Shown: positions 1 to 6,283 of the stretch, piece after piece | How the letters are laid out: the number at the start of each line of letters is the position of its first letter | Position numbering within the stretch: position 1 is the first letter of the stretch | From: Gammaproteobacteria bacterium | GTDB lineage: Bacteria; Pseudomonadota; Gammaproteobacteria; HK1 | NCBI GenBank assembly: GCA_022822245.1 | Contig: JAJECB010000495.1 | Coordinates: 1 to 7,570, forward strand | Length of the DNA stretch: 7,570 nucleotides | Reading direction: 5' to 3' | Notes under the pieces: model-generated | Seen by the model: only the letters and a program-made list of their open reading frames with translations | Told to the model about the DNA's origin: nothing | Databases searched by the model: none | Program-made: the position numbers and the translations under genes

Positions 1-334
1 GATCGGCGCCAAGGAGCAGGCAGAGCGGCCGCTCCCCGGACTCGGCGCGGAAGGAGACGAGGGTGTCGATGGTCCAGCCGGGTCCGTCGCCGGCGAGCTC
101 GCGGCCGTCCACGCAGATGCCGCTCCGCCCGCGGACCGCCGCATCCAGCATCGCGCGGCGCTGGTCGCCGGTCGCCCGCGCCGGAGGGCGGTGGACCGGG
201 ACCCCGGCCGGCACCAGCGCGACCGCGTCCAGTCCGAGCCGGCGGCGGGCTTCTTTCGCGAACCGCAAGTGGCCGTTGTGGACGGGATCGAAGGTTCCGC
301 CCAGGATGCCGAGAATGCCCGCCCCGCCCGCCGT
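1..334 (-). CDS. nadD: Nicotinate-mononucleotide adenylyltransferase NadD, N-terminal half (cut by window edge)
   Basis: NadD transfers AMP from ATP to nicotinate mononucleotide, giving nicotinate adenine dinucleotide, a late cytoplasmic step of NAD synthesis. About 111 codons are present, roughly half of a usual 210-220-residue protein. Visible family marks, in order: the nucleotidyltransferase motif GGTFDPVHNGH with the HxGH-type signature; VPAGVPVHRPP; an R..ML helix (DQRRAMLDAA); VDGREL; GPGWTIDTL; and LLLGAD at the edge. Identity is secure. The start is odd: between the in-frame stop at 389-391 and the GGTFDP motif there is no ATG, GTG or TTG. I place the start at ACG (332-334) because GGAGG lies at 340-344, five bases upstream, giving a protein that begins MAGGAGILGILGG. 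ATT at 314-316 is the main alternative, with no clear ribosome site. It is downstream of proA, an order known from other gammaproteobacteria. Confidence 0.93.
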
Positions 335-339
335 GTCAG

Positions 340-344
340 CCTCC
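340..344 (-). promoter_or_regulatory. Ribosome binding site that supports an ACG start for nadD
   Basis: On the minus strand, GGAGG is followed by the five bases CTGAC and then ACG. This is the only good Shine-Dalgarno match upstream of the conserved NadD motif, so it decides the proposed start. The site also forms the last codons of a 73-codon open frame (336-557) whose TGA sits one base before the ACG. Terminating ribosomes could therefore help initiation if that frame is ever translated. Confidence 0.5.
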
Positions 345-519
345 GTGGCACCACGCGGCGGGCCGGTGGGAAGAGGGCCCGCGCACCGTCAGGGCGCCCC
401 GTGAGCGTGCGGCGAGGACGGTGTCCCCGATGGGGATGCGGGTTGGCGCCCTCCCGGGACCGCGGAAGCCCCCGACCTCTCGCGCGGCGCGAAAGAACCG
501 AACGCCCCGCCCGATCTCC

Positions 520-543
520 CCGGGGCGGCCACGGGCCCCCCGG
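520..543 (-). other. Strong GC hairpin downstream of proA
   Basis: Read on the minus strand, CCGGGGGGCC, loop CGT, then GGCC, a single bulged G, and CCCCGG form a ten-base-pair GC stem about 40 bases after the proA stop. GATC flanks both arms (513-516 and 543-546). No U-tract follows, so it is not a standard intrinsic terminator. It could slow polymerase, protect the 3' end of the proA message or mark a processing site. Confidence 0.45.
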
Positions 544-582
544 ATCCGTACGGGCATGGCCGGCCCCGGCTTCTCACTTTCC

Positions 583-1866
583 TCACTGCCGGATGTGGCC
601 GTCGCCGAGAACGATGAATTTCTGCGACGTGAGTCCCTCCAGCCCGACCGGACCGCGTGCGTGCAGCTTGTCGGTGCTGATCCCGATCTCCGCCCCGAGT
701 CCGTACTCGAAGCCGTCCGCGAAGCGGGTCGAGGCGTTGACCATGACCGAGCTCGAGTCGACCTCCCGCAGGAAACGCTGCGCCCGCGAATGGTCCTCGG
801 TCACGATGGAATCGGTGTGGGCGGAGCCGTGCGTCGCGATGTGGTCCATCGCCTCGTCGAGGCCGTCCACCACCCGGATGGAGAGGATCGGCGCGAGGTA
901 CTCGGTGTCCCAGTCCTCGGGGGTCGCGGCTTCGCAGCCCCCGACGAGCTGCATGGTCGCCGGGCACCCCCTGAGCTCGACCCCGGCCTCGAGGTACCGC
1001 TCGGCGAGCGGCGGCAGCACCTCGGAGGCGATGGCCCGGTCCACGAGCAGCGTCTCCATGGTGCAGCAGGTGCCGTAGCGCTGGGTCTTGGCGTTGTAGG
1101 CCACGCGGAGCGCCTTCTCCGGATCCGCCCGCTCGTCGATGAAGACGTGGCAGATCCCGTCCAGGTGCTTGATGACGGGGATGCGGGACTCGGTCATGAC
1201 CCGCTCGATGAGCCCCTTCCCCCCACGGGGGACGATGACGTCCACGAACTCGTCGAGCCGGAGCAGCTCGCCCACCGCGCGCCGGTCGGTGGTCTCGACG
1301 ACCTGGACCGCGTCGGCGGGCAGGCCGGCCTCGGCGAGCCCCGCGCGGACGCACTCCGCGATCGCCCGGTTCGAGTGGATCGCCTCCGAGCCGCCCCGCA
1401 GAATGACCGCGTTACCGGCCTTGAGGCAGAGGCCCCCCGCGTCCGCGGTGACGTTCGGGCGCGACTCGTAGATGATGCCGACCACCCCGAGGGGGACCCG
1501 CATGCGCCCCACCTGGATTCCGGTCGGGCGGGAACGGACGTCGGTCACCTCCCCTACGGGGTCGGGGAGCGCGGCGATCTCCTCGAGCCCGAGGGCCATG
1601 GCCTCGATGCGGGCTTCGGTGAGCTCCAGGCGGTCCGCGAGCGCGGATTCGAGGCCCCGCCCCGCGTCGAGATCCCGCCGGTTGGCCGCGAGCAGCTCCG
1701 TGCGGCGGGCCCGGATCGCCTCCGCCGCCGCGGTGAGCGCCCGGTTGCGCGCCGCGGTGCCCGAACGGGCGAGTCCGCGCGCCGCGGCCCGAGCGCGCTC
1801 GCCGACCCCCCGCATGTAACGCGCGACGTCCGCGTTCTCGTCGATGATCTTGACGGTGGCCGCCAT
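583..1866 (-). CDS. proA: Gamma-glutamyl phosphate reductase ProA
   Basis: ProA reduces gamma-glutamyl phosphate with NADPH to glutamate-5-semialdehyde, the second step of proline synthesis in the cytoplasm. The 427-residue product is close to the usual 415-420 and belongs to the aldehyde dehydrogenase superfamily. Visible marks: [14 protein letters not shown] (about 127-140), [15 protein letters not shown] (148-162), VPRGGKGLI (212-220), [11 protein letters not shown] (232-242), the active-site stretch [18 protein letters not shown] around Cys267, and the C-terminal [22 protein letters not shown] region. The ATG at 1864-1866 is chosen because GGAGAAGGAGA directly precedes it; an ATG at 1894-1896 would add ten basic residues with a weaker site. 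The residue after the catalytic Cys is Cys where the family usually has Asn. It starts 41 bp after the holA stop, with a possible promoter in between. No proB is visible in the window. Confidence 0.97.
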   Translation of the reverse strand: MAATVKIIDENADVARYMRGVGERARAAARGLARSGTAARNRALTAAAEAIRARRTELLAANRRDLDAGRGLESALADRLELTEARIEAMALGLEEIAALPDPVGEVTDVRSRPTGIQVGRMRVPLGVVGIIYESRPNVTADAGGLCLKAGNAVILRGGSEAIHSNRAIAECVRAGLAEAGLPADAVQVVETTDRRAVGELLRLDEFVDVIVPRGGKGLIERVMTESRIPVIKHLDGICHVFIDERADPEKALRVAYNAKTQRYGTCCTMETLLVDRAIASEVLPPLAERYLEAGVELRGCPATMQLVGGCEAATPEDWDTEYLAPILSIRVVDGLDEAMDHIATHGSAHTDSIVTEDHSRAQRFLREVDSSSVMVNASTRFADGFEYGLGAEIGISTDKLHARGPVGLEGLTSQKFIVLGDGHIRQ

Positions 1867-1877
1867 TCTCCTTCTCC
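1867..1877 (-). promoter_or_regulatory. Ribosome binding site of proA
   Basis: GGAGAAGGAGA immediately precedes the ATG at 1864-1866. Its first GGAG lies seven bases from the start, which is suitable spacing; the second is too close. This is the clearest Shine-Dalgarno sequence in the window and fixes the proA start over the in-frame ATG 30 bases upstream. Confidence 0.75.
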
Positions 1878-1906
1878 GGCGCGACGGTCGTGCCATCTTC
1901 GGGTCG

Positions 1907-1912
1907 ATTATA
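1907..1912 (-). promoter_or_regulatory. Possible -10 box (TATAAT) for proA
   Basis: A perfect TATAAT consensus occurs on the coding strand about 41 bases before the proA start. Its TAA is the holA stop codon. In DNA near 70% GC such a hexamer is uncommon. The region 17-19 bases upstream offers only poor -35 matches (for example TTCTGC), and there is no extended TG motif. A start site about seven bases downstream would leave a leader of roughly 30-35 bases, with the proA ribosome site inside it. The box could be coincidence, forced partly by the stop codon. Confidence 0.3.
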
Positions 1913-2927
1913 CGGCTCGCATGTGCACGCCGCAGAAGTCGAGCACCAGGCGCCGAAGGCCGTCCCACTCGTCCCCGACGGCCGCCCCCTTGGACATCGC
2001 GTCGAGGCGGGCGAGGGCGGCGAGGCGCCCGCTCCACTCCCCGGCCGGCGATCGCCGCAGCGCGGCCGTTACCGCCCCCCGGCGCCGGCGCCACGCGGGG
2101 AACGTCCGGAGCGCGTCGTCGATCGTTGCTCCCCGCTCGAGGTCGCGGCCGATCCGGGAGACCGTGCGCACCTGCCAGGCGAGGGCGCCGATGATGGCGG
2201 GCGGCGCCTCGCCTTCCGCCGCGAGTCCGGCGAGCACCGCGAGCGCCCGGGGGGCGTTTCCCGCGAGGGTCGCGTCCACGAGGTCGAAGGAGGTGAAGCG
2301 GGCTCCGTGGGCCGCGCCGTCGAGCACGTCGTCGATCTCGATCCGCCCCCCGGAGACGAGGAGGGCGAGCCGCTCGATGGTCTGGGCCCCGTAGGCGAGG
2401 TTTCCCTCGCAGCGGTCGGCGAGCTCCTCGATCGCTTCGGGCGAGGCGTCGAGCCCACGGCTGCGCGCGCGCTCCCGGAGCCACGTGGGAAGGGCGGAGC
2501 GCTCCTTGGGCCAGACCTCGACGGTGGCCCCGGCCCCCTCGATCGCCCGGTACCACGCGGAGCGCTTCGCCCGCGCTTCGATGCGGCCGGCCCCGACCAG
2601 CAGCACGACGTCGTCCCCCGCTTCGGCCGTGAACGCGGCGAGCGCCTTCCCGCCTTCCGTGCCCGGCCGCCCGCTCGGGAGACGGAGCTCGATGAGGCGC
2701 CGCTCGGCGAAGAGGGAGAGGCTCGCCGCGGCCTCGGCGAGCCGGGACCAGTCGAAGCCGGTCTCCGCGTCGAGGACGGTGCGCTCGGCGAAGCCCTGTT
2801 CGCGGGCGGCGGCCCGGATCGTGTCCAGCGATTCGTTGAACTGGAGCGGCTCGTCGCCGGTCACCAGGTAGACCGGCTTGAGTCCCCGAGCGAGATGGCG
2901 GCCGAGCTGCTCGGGCCGGACCTGCAC
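1908..2927 (-). CDS. holA: DNA polymerase III subunit delta HolA
   Basis: HolA is the delta subunit of the clamp loader. It opens the beta sliding clamp so that it can be loaded on primed DNA. The 339-residue product matches the usual length (about 340). Family marks: [27 protein letters not shown] at the N-terminus (residues 3-29), the clamp-wrench region [16 protein letters not shown] (about 69-84), [14 protein letters not shown] and [18 protein letters not shown] in the middle, then the DEVV-like [17 protein letters not shown] and a helical C-terminal collar domain. There is no Walker A motif, as expected for delta. The start is GTG at 2925-2927, 13 bp after the lptE stop, with no clear Shine-Dalgarno sequence, so translation is probably coupled to lptE. 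Its stop codon is embedded in a TATAAT hexamer. Confidence 0.95.
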   Translation of the reverse strand: MQVRPEQLGRHLARGLKPVYLVTGDEPLQFNESLDTIRAAAREQGFAERTVLDAETGFDWSRLAEAAASLSLFAERRLIELRLPSGRPGTEGGKALAAFTAEAGDDVVLLVGAGRIEARAKRSAWYRAIEGAGATVEVWPKERSALPTWLRERARSRGLDASPEAIEELADRCEGNLAYGAQTIERLALLVSGGRIEIDDVLDGAAHGARFTSFDLVDATLAGNAPRALAVLAGLAAEGEAPPAIIGALAWQVRTVSRIGRDLERGATIDDALRTFPAWRRRRGAVTAALRRSPAGEWSGRLAALARLDAMSKGAAVGDEWDGLRRLVLDFCGVHMRAV

Positions 2928-2948
2928 CGCGGCTTCGGCTTCAGCCGC
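2927..2948 (-). other. Inverted repeat across the lptE stop and holA start
   Basis: On the coding strand GCGGCT, eight bases, then AGCCGC form a six-base-pair hairpin. It spans the lptE TGA and ends at the holA GTG. The region between the genes is only 13 bases and lacks a Shine-Dalgarno match. A hairpin here could hide the start until ribosomes finishing lptE open it. Short GC repeats are frequent at this base composition, so the role is uncertain. Confidence 0.3.
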
Positions 2949-3423
2949 CGGAGGTCGCGTGCAGCCGCCTCACGATCGCGGCCGCTGCCTCGCGGCGCAT
3001 CTCGTCGCGAATGACCGCTTGCTCGCGCGTCCGGCTCAGCCGTTCGCCCCGGTGCACGCGGTACGCCCGCACCACCTTGACGTCGCCGGGTTCGAGGACC
3101 TTCTGCCCCTTGCCGTCCTTGAGGGTGTAGCGCACCTCGTAGGCGATCTGGTATTCGCGGGCCTCGCCGCGCACCGGCTCCACCGAGAGGAGGCGCTCCT
3201 GGAAGCCTTCCGGACGGACCGTGAGCACGAGGTCCGCGTCCCCGCCCGCGAGCCGCACTCCGCTCCCCGCGAGCCGCGCCTCGAGGGCGTCGCGTAGCTC
3301 GAACGAGCCTCCCTTCACCTGGAGGGACCCCGGCAGGTCCAGCGCTCCCCGCGGCTGGAAGGTGCCGCAGCCGGCGAGGGCGAGGCCGAGGAGGGCGCCA
3401 GTCAGCGGAAGAAAGATGCGCAT
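2941..3423 (-). CDS. lptE: LPS-assembly lipoprotein LptE
   Basis: LptE is the outer-membrane lipoprotein that plugs the LptD barrel and helps deliver lipopolysaccharide to the cell surface. The 160-residue product starts with a lipoprotein signal: MRIFLPLTGALLGLALAGC, with lipobox LAGC and Cys19 as the lipidated residue; Gly at +2 agrees with outer-membrane sorting. The mature part contains PRGALDLPGSLQV, EYQIAYEVRYTLKDG and a helical, Arg/Glu-rich C-terminus (RDEMRREAAAAIVRRL), the LptE pattern. It is shorter than E. coli LptE (193), which has a longer C-terminal tail. The start is ATG at 3421-3423, or TTG at 3430-3432, three codons upstream; the only Shine-Dalgarno match, GGGAG at 3439-3443, is six bases from the TTG and fifteen from the ATG. 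It lies between leuS and holA, the standard place for this gene. Confidence 0.92.
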   Translation of the reverse strand: MRIFLPLTGALLGLALAGCGTFQPRGALDLPGSLQVKGGSFELRDALEARLAGSGVRLAGGDADLVLTVRPEGFQERLLSVEPVRGEAREYQIAYEVRYTLKDGKGQKVLEPGDVKVVRAYRVHRGERLSRTREQAVIRDEMRREAAAAIVRRLHATSGG

Positions 3424-3424
3424 G

Positions 3425-3577
3425 TCAACCAAGGAACGCTCCCAAGACGAATCCCAGAGCGAGGCAGGATCGCGTGTCGAACCAAGGGTCGAGCCCCGGA
3501 ACGAAGCCGCAGCCAGCGGCCCCGATGCCGCCAAGCCCCGCAACCCCGCCGATGGCCACCACCGTGAAGCGCAGCAT
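3425..3577 (-). CDS. Candidate 50-aa glycine-rich two-segment membrane peptide between leuS and lptE
   Basis: I do not recognise this gene, but the open frame exactly fills the leuS-lptE gap. ATG at 3575-3577 lies eight bases after the leuS stop, and its TGA ends one base before the lptE ATG. An alternative GTG at 3587-3589 overlaps the leuS stop as GTGA. Residues 4-26 are hydrophobic and glycine-rich (TVVAIGGVAGLGGIGAAGCG), residues 38-50 are hydrophobic (CLALGFVLGAFLG), and a short polar linker, PGLDPWFDTRS, joins them. About 38 of 49 codons end in G or C, compatible with coding. The second half resembles, by eye, the small two-helix hairpins of the AtpI/AtpZ type, where a G..LD linker precedes a helix ending LLGxxxG; this is inference. 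No strong ribosome site is visible, so translation would be coupled to leuS. It could be a chance open frame in GC-rich DNA. Confidence 0.45.
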   Translation of the reverse strand: MLRFTVVAIGGVAGLGGIGAAGCGFVPGLDPWFDTRSCLALGFVLGAFLG

Positions 3578-3585
3578 GTCGCACG

Positions 3586-6213
3586 TCACACCACGATGTT
3601 GAGAAGGCGGTCGGATACGAGAATGACCTTTCGTGCGGTCTTCCCTTCGAGATGGCGGGCCACGTTCGGGTTGCCGCGCGCCGCCGCCTCGGCCTCGTCG
3701 CGGCCGGTGCCGGCCGGGACGTCCACCCGGCCCCGCAGCTTTCCGTTGACCTGCACCACGAGGGTCACGGTATCACGTTGGAGGGCCGCCGGGTCGGCTT
3801 GCGGCCAGCTCGCATCCACCACCGGGCCTTCGCCGCCGAGCACCGGCCACAGCGCGTGCGCGACGTGCGGCACCACCGGGGCGAGCAGCAGGGTGGCGGC
3901 GCGCAGACCCTCCCGTTGCAGGGCGCGCCCCTGGGGCGACTCGTCGTCCCGGGCGCGAAGGGCGTTCAACATCTCGATGACCGCCGCGATCGCGGTGTTG
4001 AAGGTGTAGCGCCTTCCTAAGTCGTCGCCCGCCTTGGCGATGGTCTCGTGGATCTTGCGCCAGGTGTCGCGCTGTTCCGCGTCGAGGGTCTCCGGGACGA
4101 GGCCGGCCACCGGCCCCGCCGCCACGTGGTCCGCCACCATGCGCCACAGCCGGCGCAGGAACCGGAACGCGCCCTCGACGGCGGTGTCGCTCCACTCGAG
4201 GGTCTGGTAGGGCGGGCTCTGCATCATCATGTAGAGCCGGATGGTGTCCGCTCCGTAGCGGGCGACCATGTCCTCGGGGTCGATGCCGTTGTTCTTCGAC
4301 TTCGACATCTTCTCGAGCCGACCCACCGTCACCGGCTCGCCGTCCGCCTGCAGCCTCGCCCCGGTCACCCGCCCCTTGTCGTCGCGTTGCATGTCGACCT
4401 CGGCCGGCGAGTAGTACGTGGCCGCCGCGTCCGCGTCTCCCCGGTAGAAGGTCTCGTTGAGCACCATGCCTTGGGTGAGGAGGTTCGCGAACGGCTCGTC
4501 GCTGTCGATGAGGCCTTCGTCGCGCATGACCTTGTGGAAGAAGCGCGCGTACATGAGGTGCAGGATGGCGTGCTCGATCCCGCCGATGTAGAGGTCCACG
4601 GGCAGCCAGTAGTTCGCCCGCTCGTCGACCATCCCGGTGTCGCAGCCCGGGCAGGCGAAGCGCGCGTGGTACCACGAGGACTCCATGAACGTGTCGAAGG
4701 TGTCGGTGTCGCGCCGCGCCGGGTCGCCGGTTTCGGGGTCCGTCGTCTCGACGAACTCGGGAAGGGTGGCGAGCGGCGATCCGCCGCCCGACACGTTCAC
4801 GTCCTCGGGAAGCACCACCGGGAGCCGCTCCTCGGGCACCGGGAGCTCTCCGCGCGTCTCGCTCGTGATGACGGGGACCGGGCAGCCCCAGTAGCGTTGC
4901 CGGGACACGCCCCAGTCGCGGAGCCGGTAGTTGATGGTGCGCCGGCCCTTGCCCCTCGCCTCGAGCCAGTCGGCGATCGCCTCGAATGCGGCGGCCGAGG
5001 TCATGCCGTCGAATTCGCCCGACGCCATGACGATGCCCGGCTCGACGAACGCCTCCGCGGAAATGTCGACGTCGTCTCCGTCCGACGGGCGGATCACCTG
5101 CACGATGGGAAGACCGAACCGGGTGGCGAACTCGTGGTCACGGTGGTCGTGGGCGGGCACCGCCATGATCGCGCCCGTGCCGTAGCTCATGAGGACGAAG
5201 TTCGCGATCCAGATCGGGATCTCCTCTCCGGTCATCGGGTGGATCGCGTTCCGGCCGATGGCGATGCCCTGCTTCTCCATGGTCTCGAGCGACGTCTCGG
5301 AGGTCTCCATCCGCCGGCATTCATCGATGAACGCGGCCACCGCGGGGTCCGCGGCGGCCGCCTCCGCCGCGACCGGGTGACCGGTCGCGACGGCCATGTA
5401 CGTGGCGCCGCAGATCGTGTCGGGGCGCGTCGTGAACACGGAGATCGGAACGCCCCCCCCGACGAGCTCGAAGTCGAACTCGATCCCCTCCGACCGCCCG
5501 ATCCAGTTGCGCTGCATGGTCTTGACCGCGTCCGGCCAGCCGATGGCGTCGAGCCCCGCGAGGAGCTCGTCCGCGTAGTCCGTGATCTTGAGGAACCAGT
5601 GGGGGATCTCGCGCCGCTCGACCGGGGCGCCCGAGCGCCAGCCGCGGCCGTCGATGACCTGCTCGTTGGCGAGCACGGTTCCTTCCACCGGGTCCCAGTT
5701 GACCTCCGCGTTGCGCTTGTACGCGAGCCCCTTCTCGTACATCCGGCCGAACATCCACTGTTCCCAGCGGTAATAGTCCGGGGTGCAGGTGGCGAACTCG
5801 CGCGACCAGTCGTAGCCGAACCCGAGCCGCCGGAGCTGGGCCTTCATGTCCGCGATGTTGCGGTACGTCCATTTCGCGGGCGGCACCCGGTTCTCGATCG
5901 CCGCGTTCTCGGCGGGCAGCCCGAAGGCGTCCCATCCCATCGGCTGGAGCACGTTCTTGCCGAGCATCCGCTGGTAGCGCGAGACCACGTCGCCGATCGT
6001 GTAGTTGCGGACATGGCCCATGTGCAGGCGTCCGCTCGGGTAGGGGAACATCGAGAGGCAGTAGAACTTCTCGCGGGACGGGTCCTCGGTGACGCGGAAG
6101 GTCTGCGCCTCCTCCCAGAAGGCCTGCGCCGCCGCCTCGACCGCCTCGGGCTCGTAGCGCTCGGGGAGGGCGGGGGCGCCGCCGTTCTGCCCGGGCGGGC
6201 GGGTGCCGGTCAT
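3586..6213 (-). CDS. leuS: Leucyl-tRNA synthetase LeuS
   Basis: LeuS charges tRNA-Leu with leucine in the cytoplasm. The 875-residue product is near the usual bacterial length (E. coli 860). It carries the class I signature SGRLHMGH (HMGH at 64-67) and EKMSKSKNN (KMSKS at 635-639). The CP1 editing domain shows TTRPDT (261-266) and GTGAIMAVPAHDHRDHEFA with the conserved editing Asp near 359. DTDTFDTFMESSWYHARF and NYWLPVDLYIGGIEHA precede the KMSKS loop, and an anticodon-binding helical domain and a C-terminal domain (VNGKLRGRV) follow. The four-Cys zinc knuckle found in some bacterial enzymes is absent, as in E. coli, yet a CPGC pair sits at 521-524. I chose the ATG at 6211-6213; an in-frame ATG at 6289-6291 would add 26 low-complexity residues and overlap the upstream gene by eight bases. 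Neither has a strong ribosome site. Confidence 0.98.
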   Translation of the reverse strand: MTGTRPPGQNGGAPALPERYEPEAVEAAAQAFWEEAQTFRVTEDPSREKFYCLSMFPYPSGRLHMGHVRNYTIGDVVSRYQRMLGKNVLQPMGWDAFGLPAENAAIENRVPPAKWTYRNIADMKAQLRRLGFGYDWSREFATCTPDYYRWEQWMFGRMYEKGLAYKRNAEVNWDPVEGTVLANEQVIDGRGWRSGAPVERREIPHWFLKITDYADELLAGLDAIGWPDAVKTMQRNWIGRSEGIEFDFELVGGGVPISVFTTRPDTICGATYMAVATGHPVAAEAAAADPAVAAFIDECRRMETSETSLETMEKQGIAIGRNAIHPMTGEEIPIWIANFVLMSYGTGAIMAVPAHDHRDHEFATRFGLPIVQVIRPSDGDDVDISAEAFVEPGIVMASGEFDGMTSAAAFEAIADWLEARGKGRRTINYRLRDWGVSRQRYWGCPVPVITSETRGELPVPEERLPVVLPEDVNVSGGGSPLATLPEFVETTDPETGDPARRDTDTFDTFMESSWYHARFACPGCDTGMVDERANYWLPVDLYIGGIEHAILHLMYARFFHKVMRDEGLIDSDEPFANLLTQGMVLNETFYRGDADAAATYYSPAEVDMQRDDKGRVTGARLQADGEPVTVGRLEKMSKSKNNGIDPEDMVARYGADTIRLYMMMQSPPYQTLEWSDTAVEGAFRFLRRLWRMVADHVAAGPVAGLVPETLDAEQRDTWRKIHETIAKAGDDLGRRYTFNTAIAAVIEMLNALRARDDESPQGRALQREGLRAATLLLAPVVPHVAHALWPVLGGEGPVVDASWPQADPAALQRDTVTLVVQVNGKLRGRVDVPAGTGRDEAEAAARGNPNVARHLEGKTARKVILVSDRLLNIVV

Positions 6214-6283
6214 TGCCGCGCCGCCGTTCCCGTGCCTTGTTCCGGGGCCGCCGCCGCGGTCCGTCCTGTCCTCAGCCCTGCCC
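6214..6283 (-). other. 70-bp spacer before leuS
   Basis: The gap between the reductase stop and the chosen leuS start is G-rich. It holds a short direct repeat, GGCTGAGG, present twice at an 11-base interval (6270-6289); the first copy contains the reductase stop codon. I see no leader peptide with leucine codons, no T-box-like structure and no clear promoter. The spacing fits co-transcription with the reductase gene. Confidence 0.4.

Larger units (their letters stand above)
335..582 (-). other. 248-bp spacer between proA and nadD
   Basis: This is the longest gap inside the cluster downstream of leuS. It holds a strong GC hairpin (520-543), an imperfect palindrome centred near 486 (CTTTCGCGC facing GCGCGAGAG), and a short TCCCC/GGGGA inverted repeat at 423-435. 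I see no -10/-35 pair that I would defend. One open frame of 73 codons (336-557) spans most of it. It is dominated by Arg and Gly, has no convincing ribosome site and matches nothing I recognise, so I do not call it a gene. Confidence 0.6.

Noticed and set aside
520..543. Intrinsic terminator after proA
   Set aside because: The stem is strong, but no U-run follows it, so I list it only as a hairpin.
421..2394. 657-codon plus-strand frame opposite proA and holA
   Set aside because: Composition is that of an antisense shadow, and ProA and HolA motifs on the other strand are clear over the whole stretch.
1867..2556. Long N-terminal extension of the proA frame through holA
   Set aside because: ProA begins normally at 1866 with a strong ribosome site; the extension is Arg-rich and lies out of frame over holA.
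3423..3428. TTGACA, a perfect -35 hexamer at the lptE start
   Set aside because: The sequence 16-18 bases downstream (around CTGACT) has no usable -10 box, and it would lie inside the lptE coding region.
3424..3543. 40-residue N-terminal extension of LptE
   Set aside because: It would bury the lipoprotein signal peptide inside the protein; the lipobox demands a start near 3423-3432.
3402..3584. 60-codon minus-strand frame beginning with GTG just after leuS
   Set aside because: Its product is His/Arg-rich without structure and it runs into lptE; the alternative frame at 3425-3577 has a coherent membrane-peptide pattern and ends cleanly before lptE.
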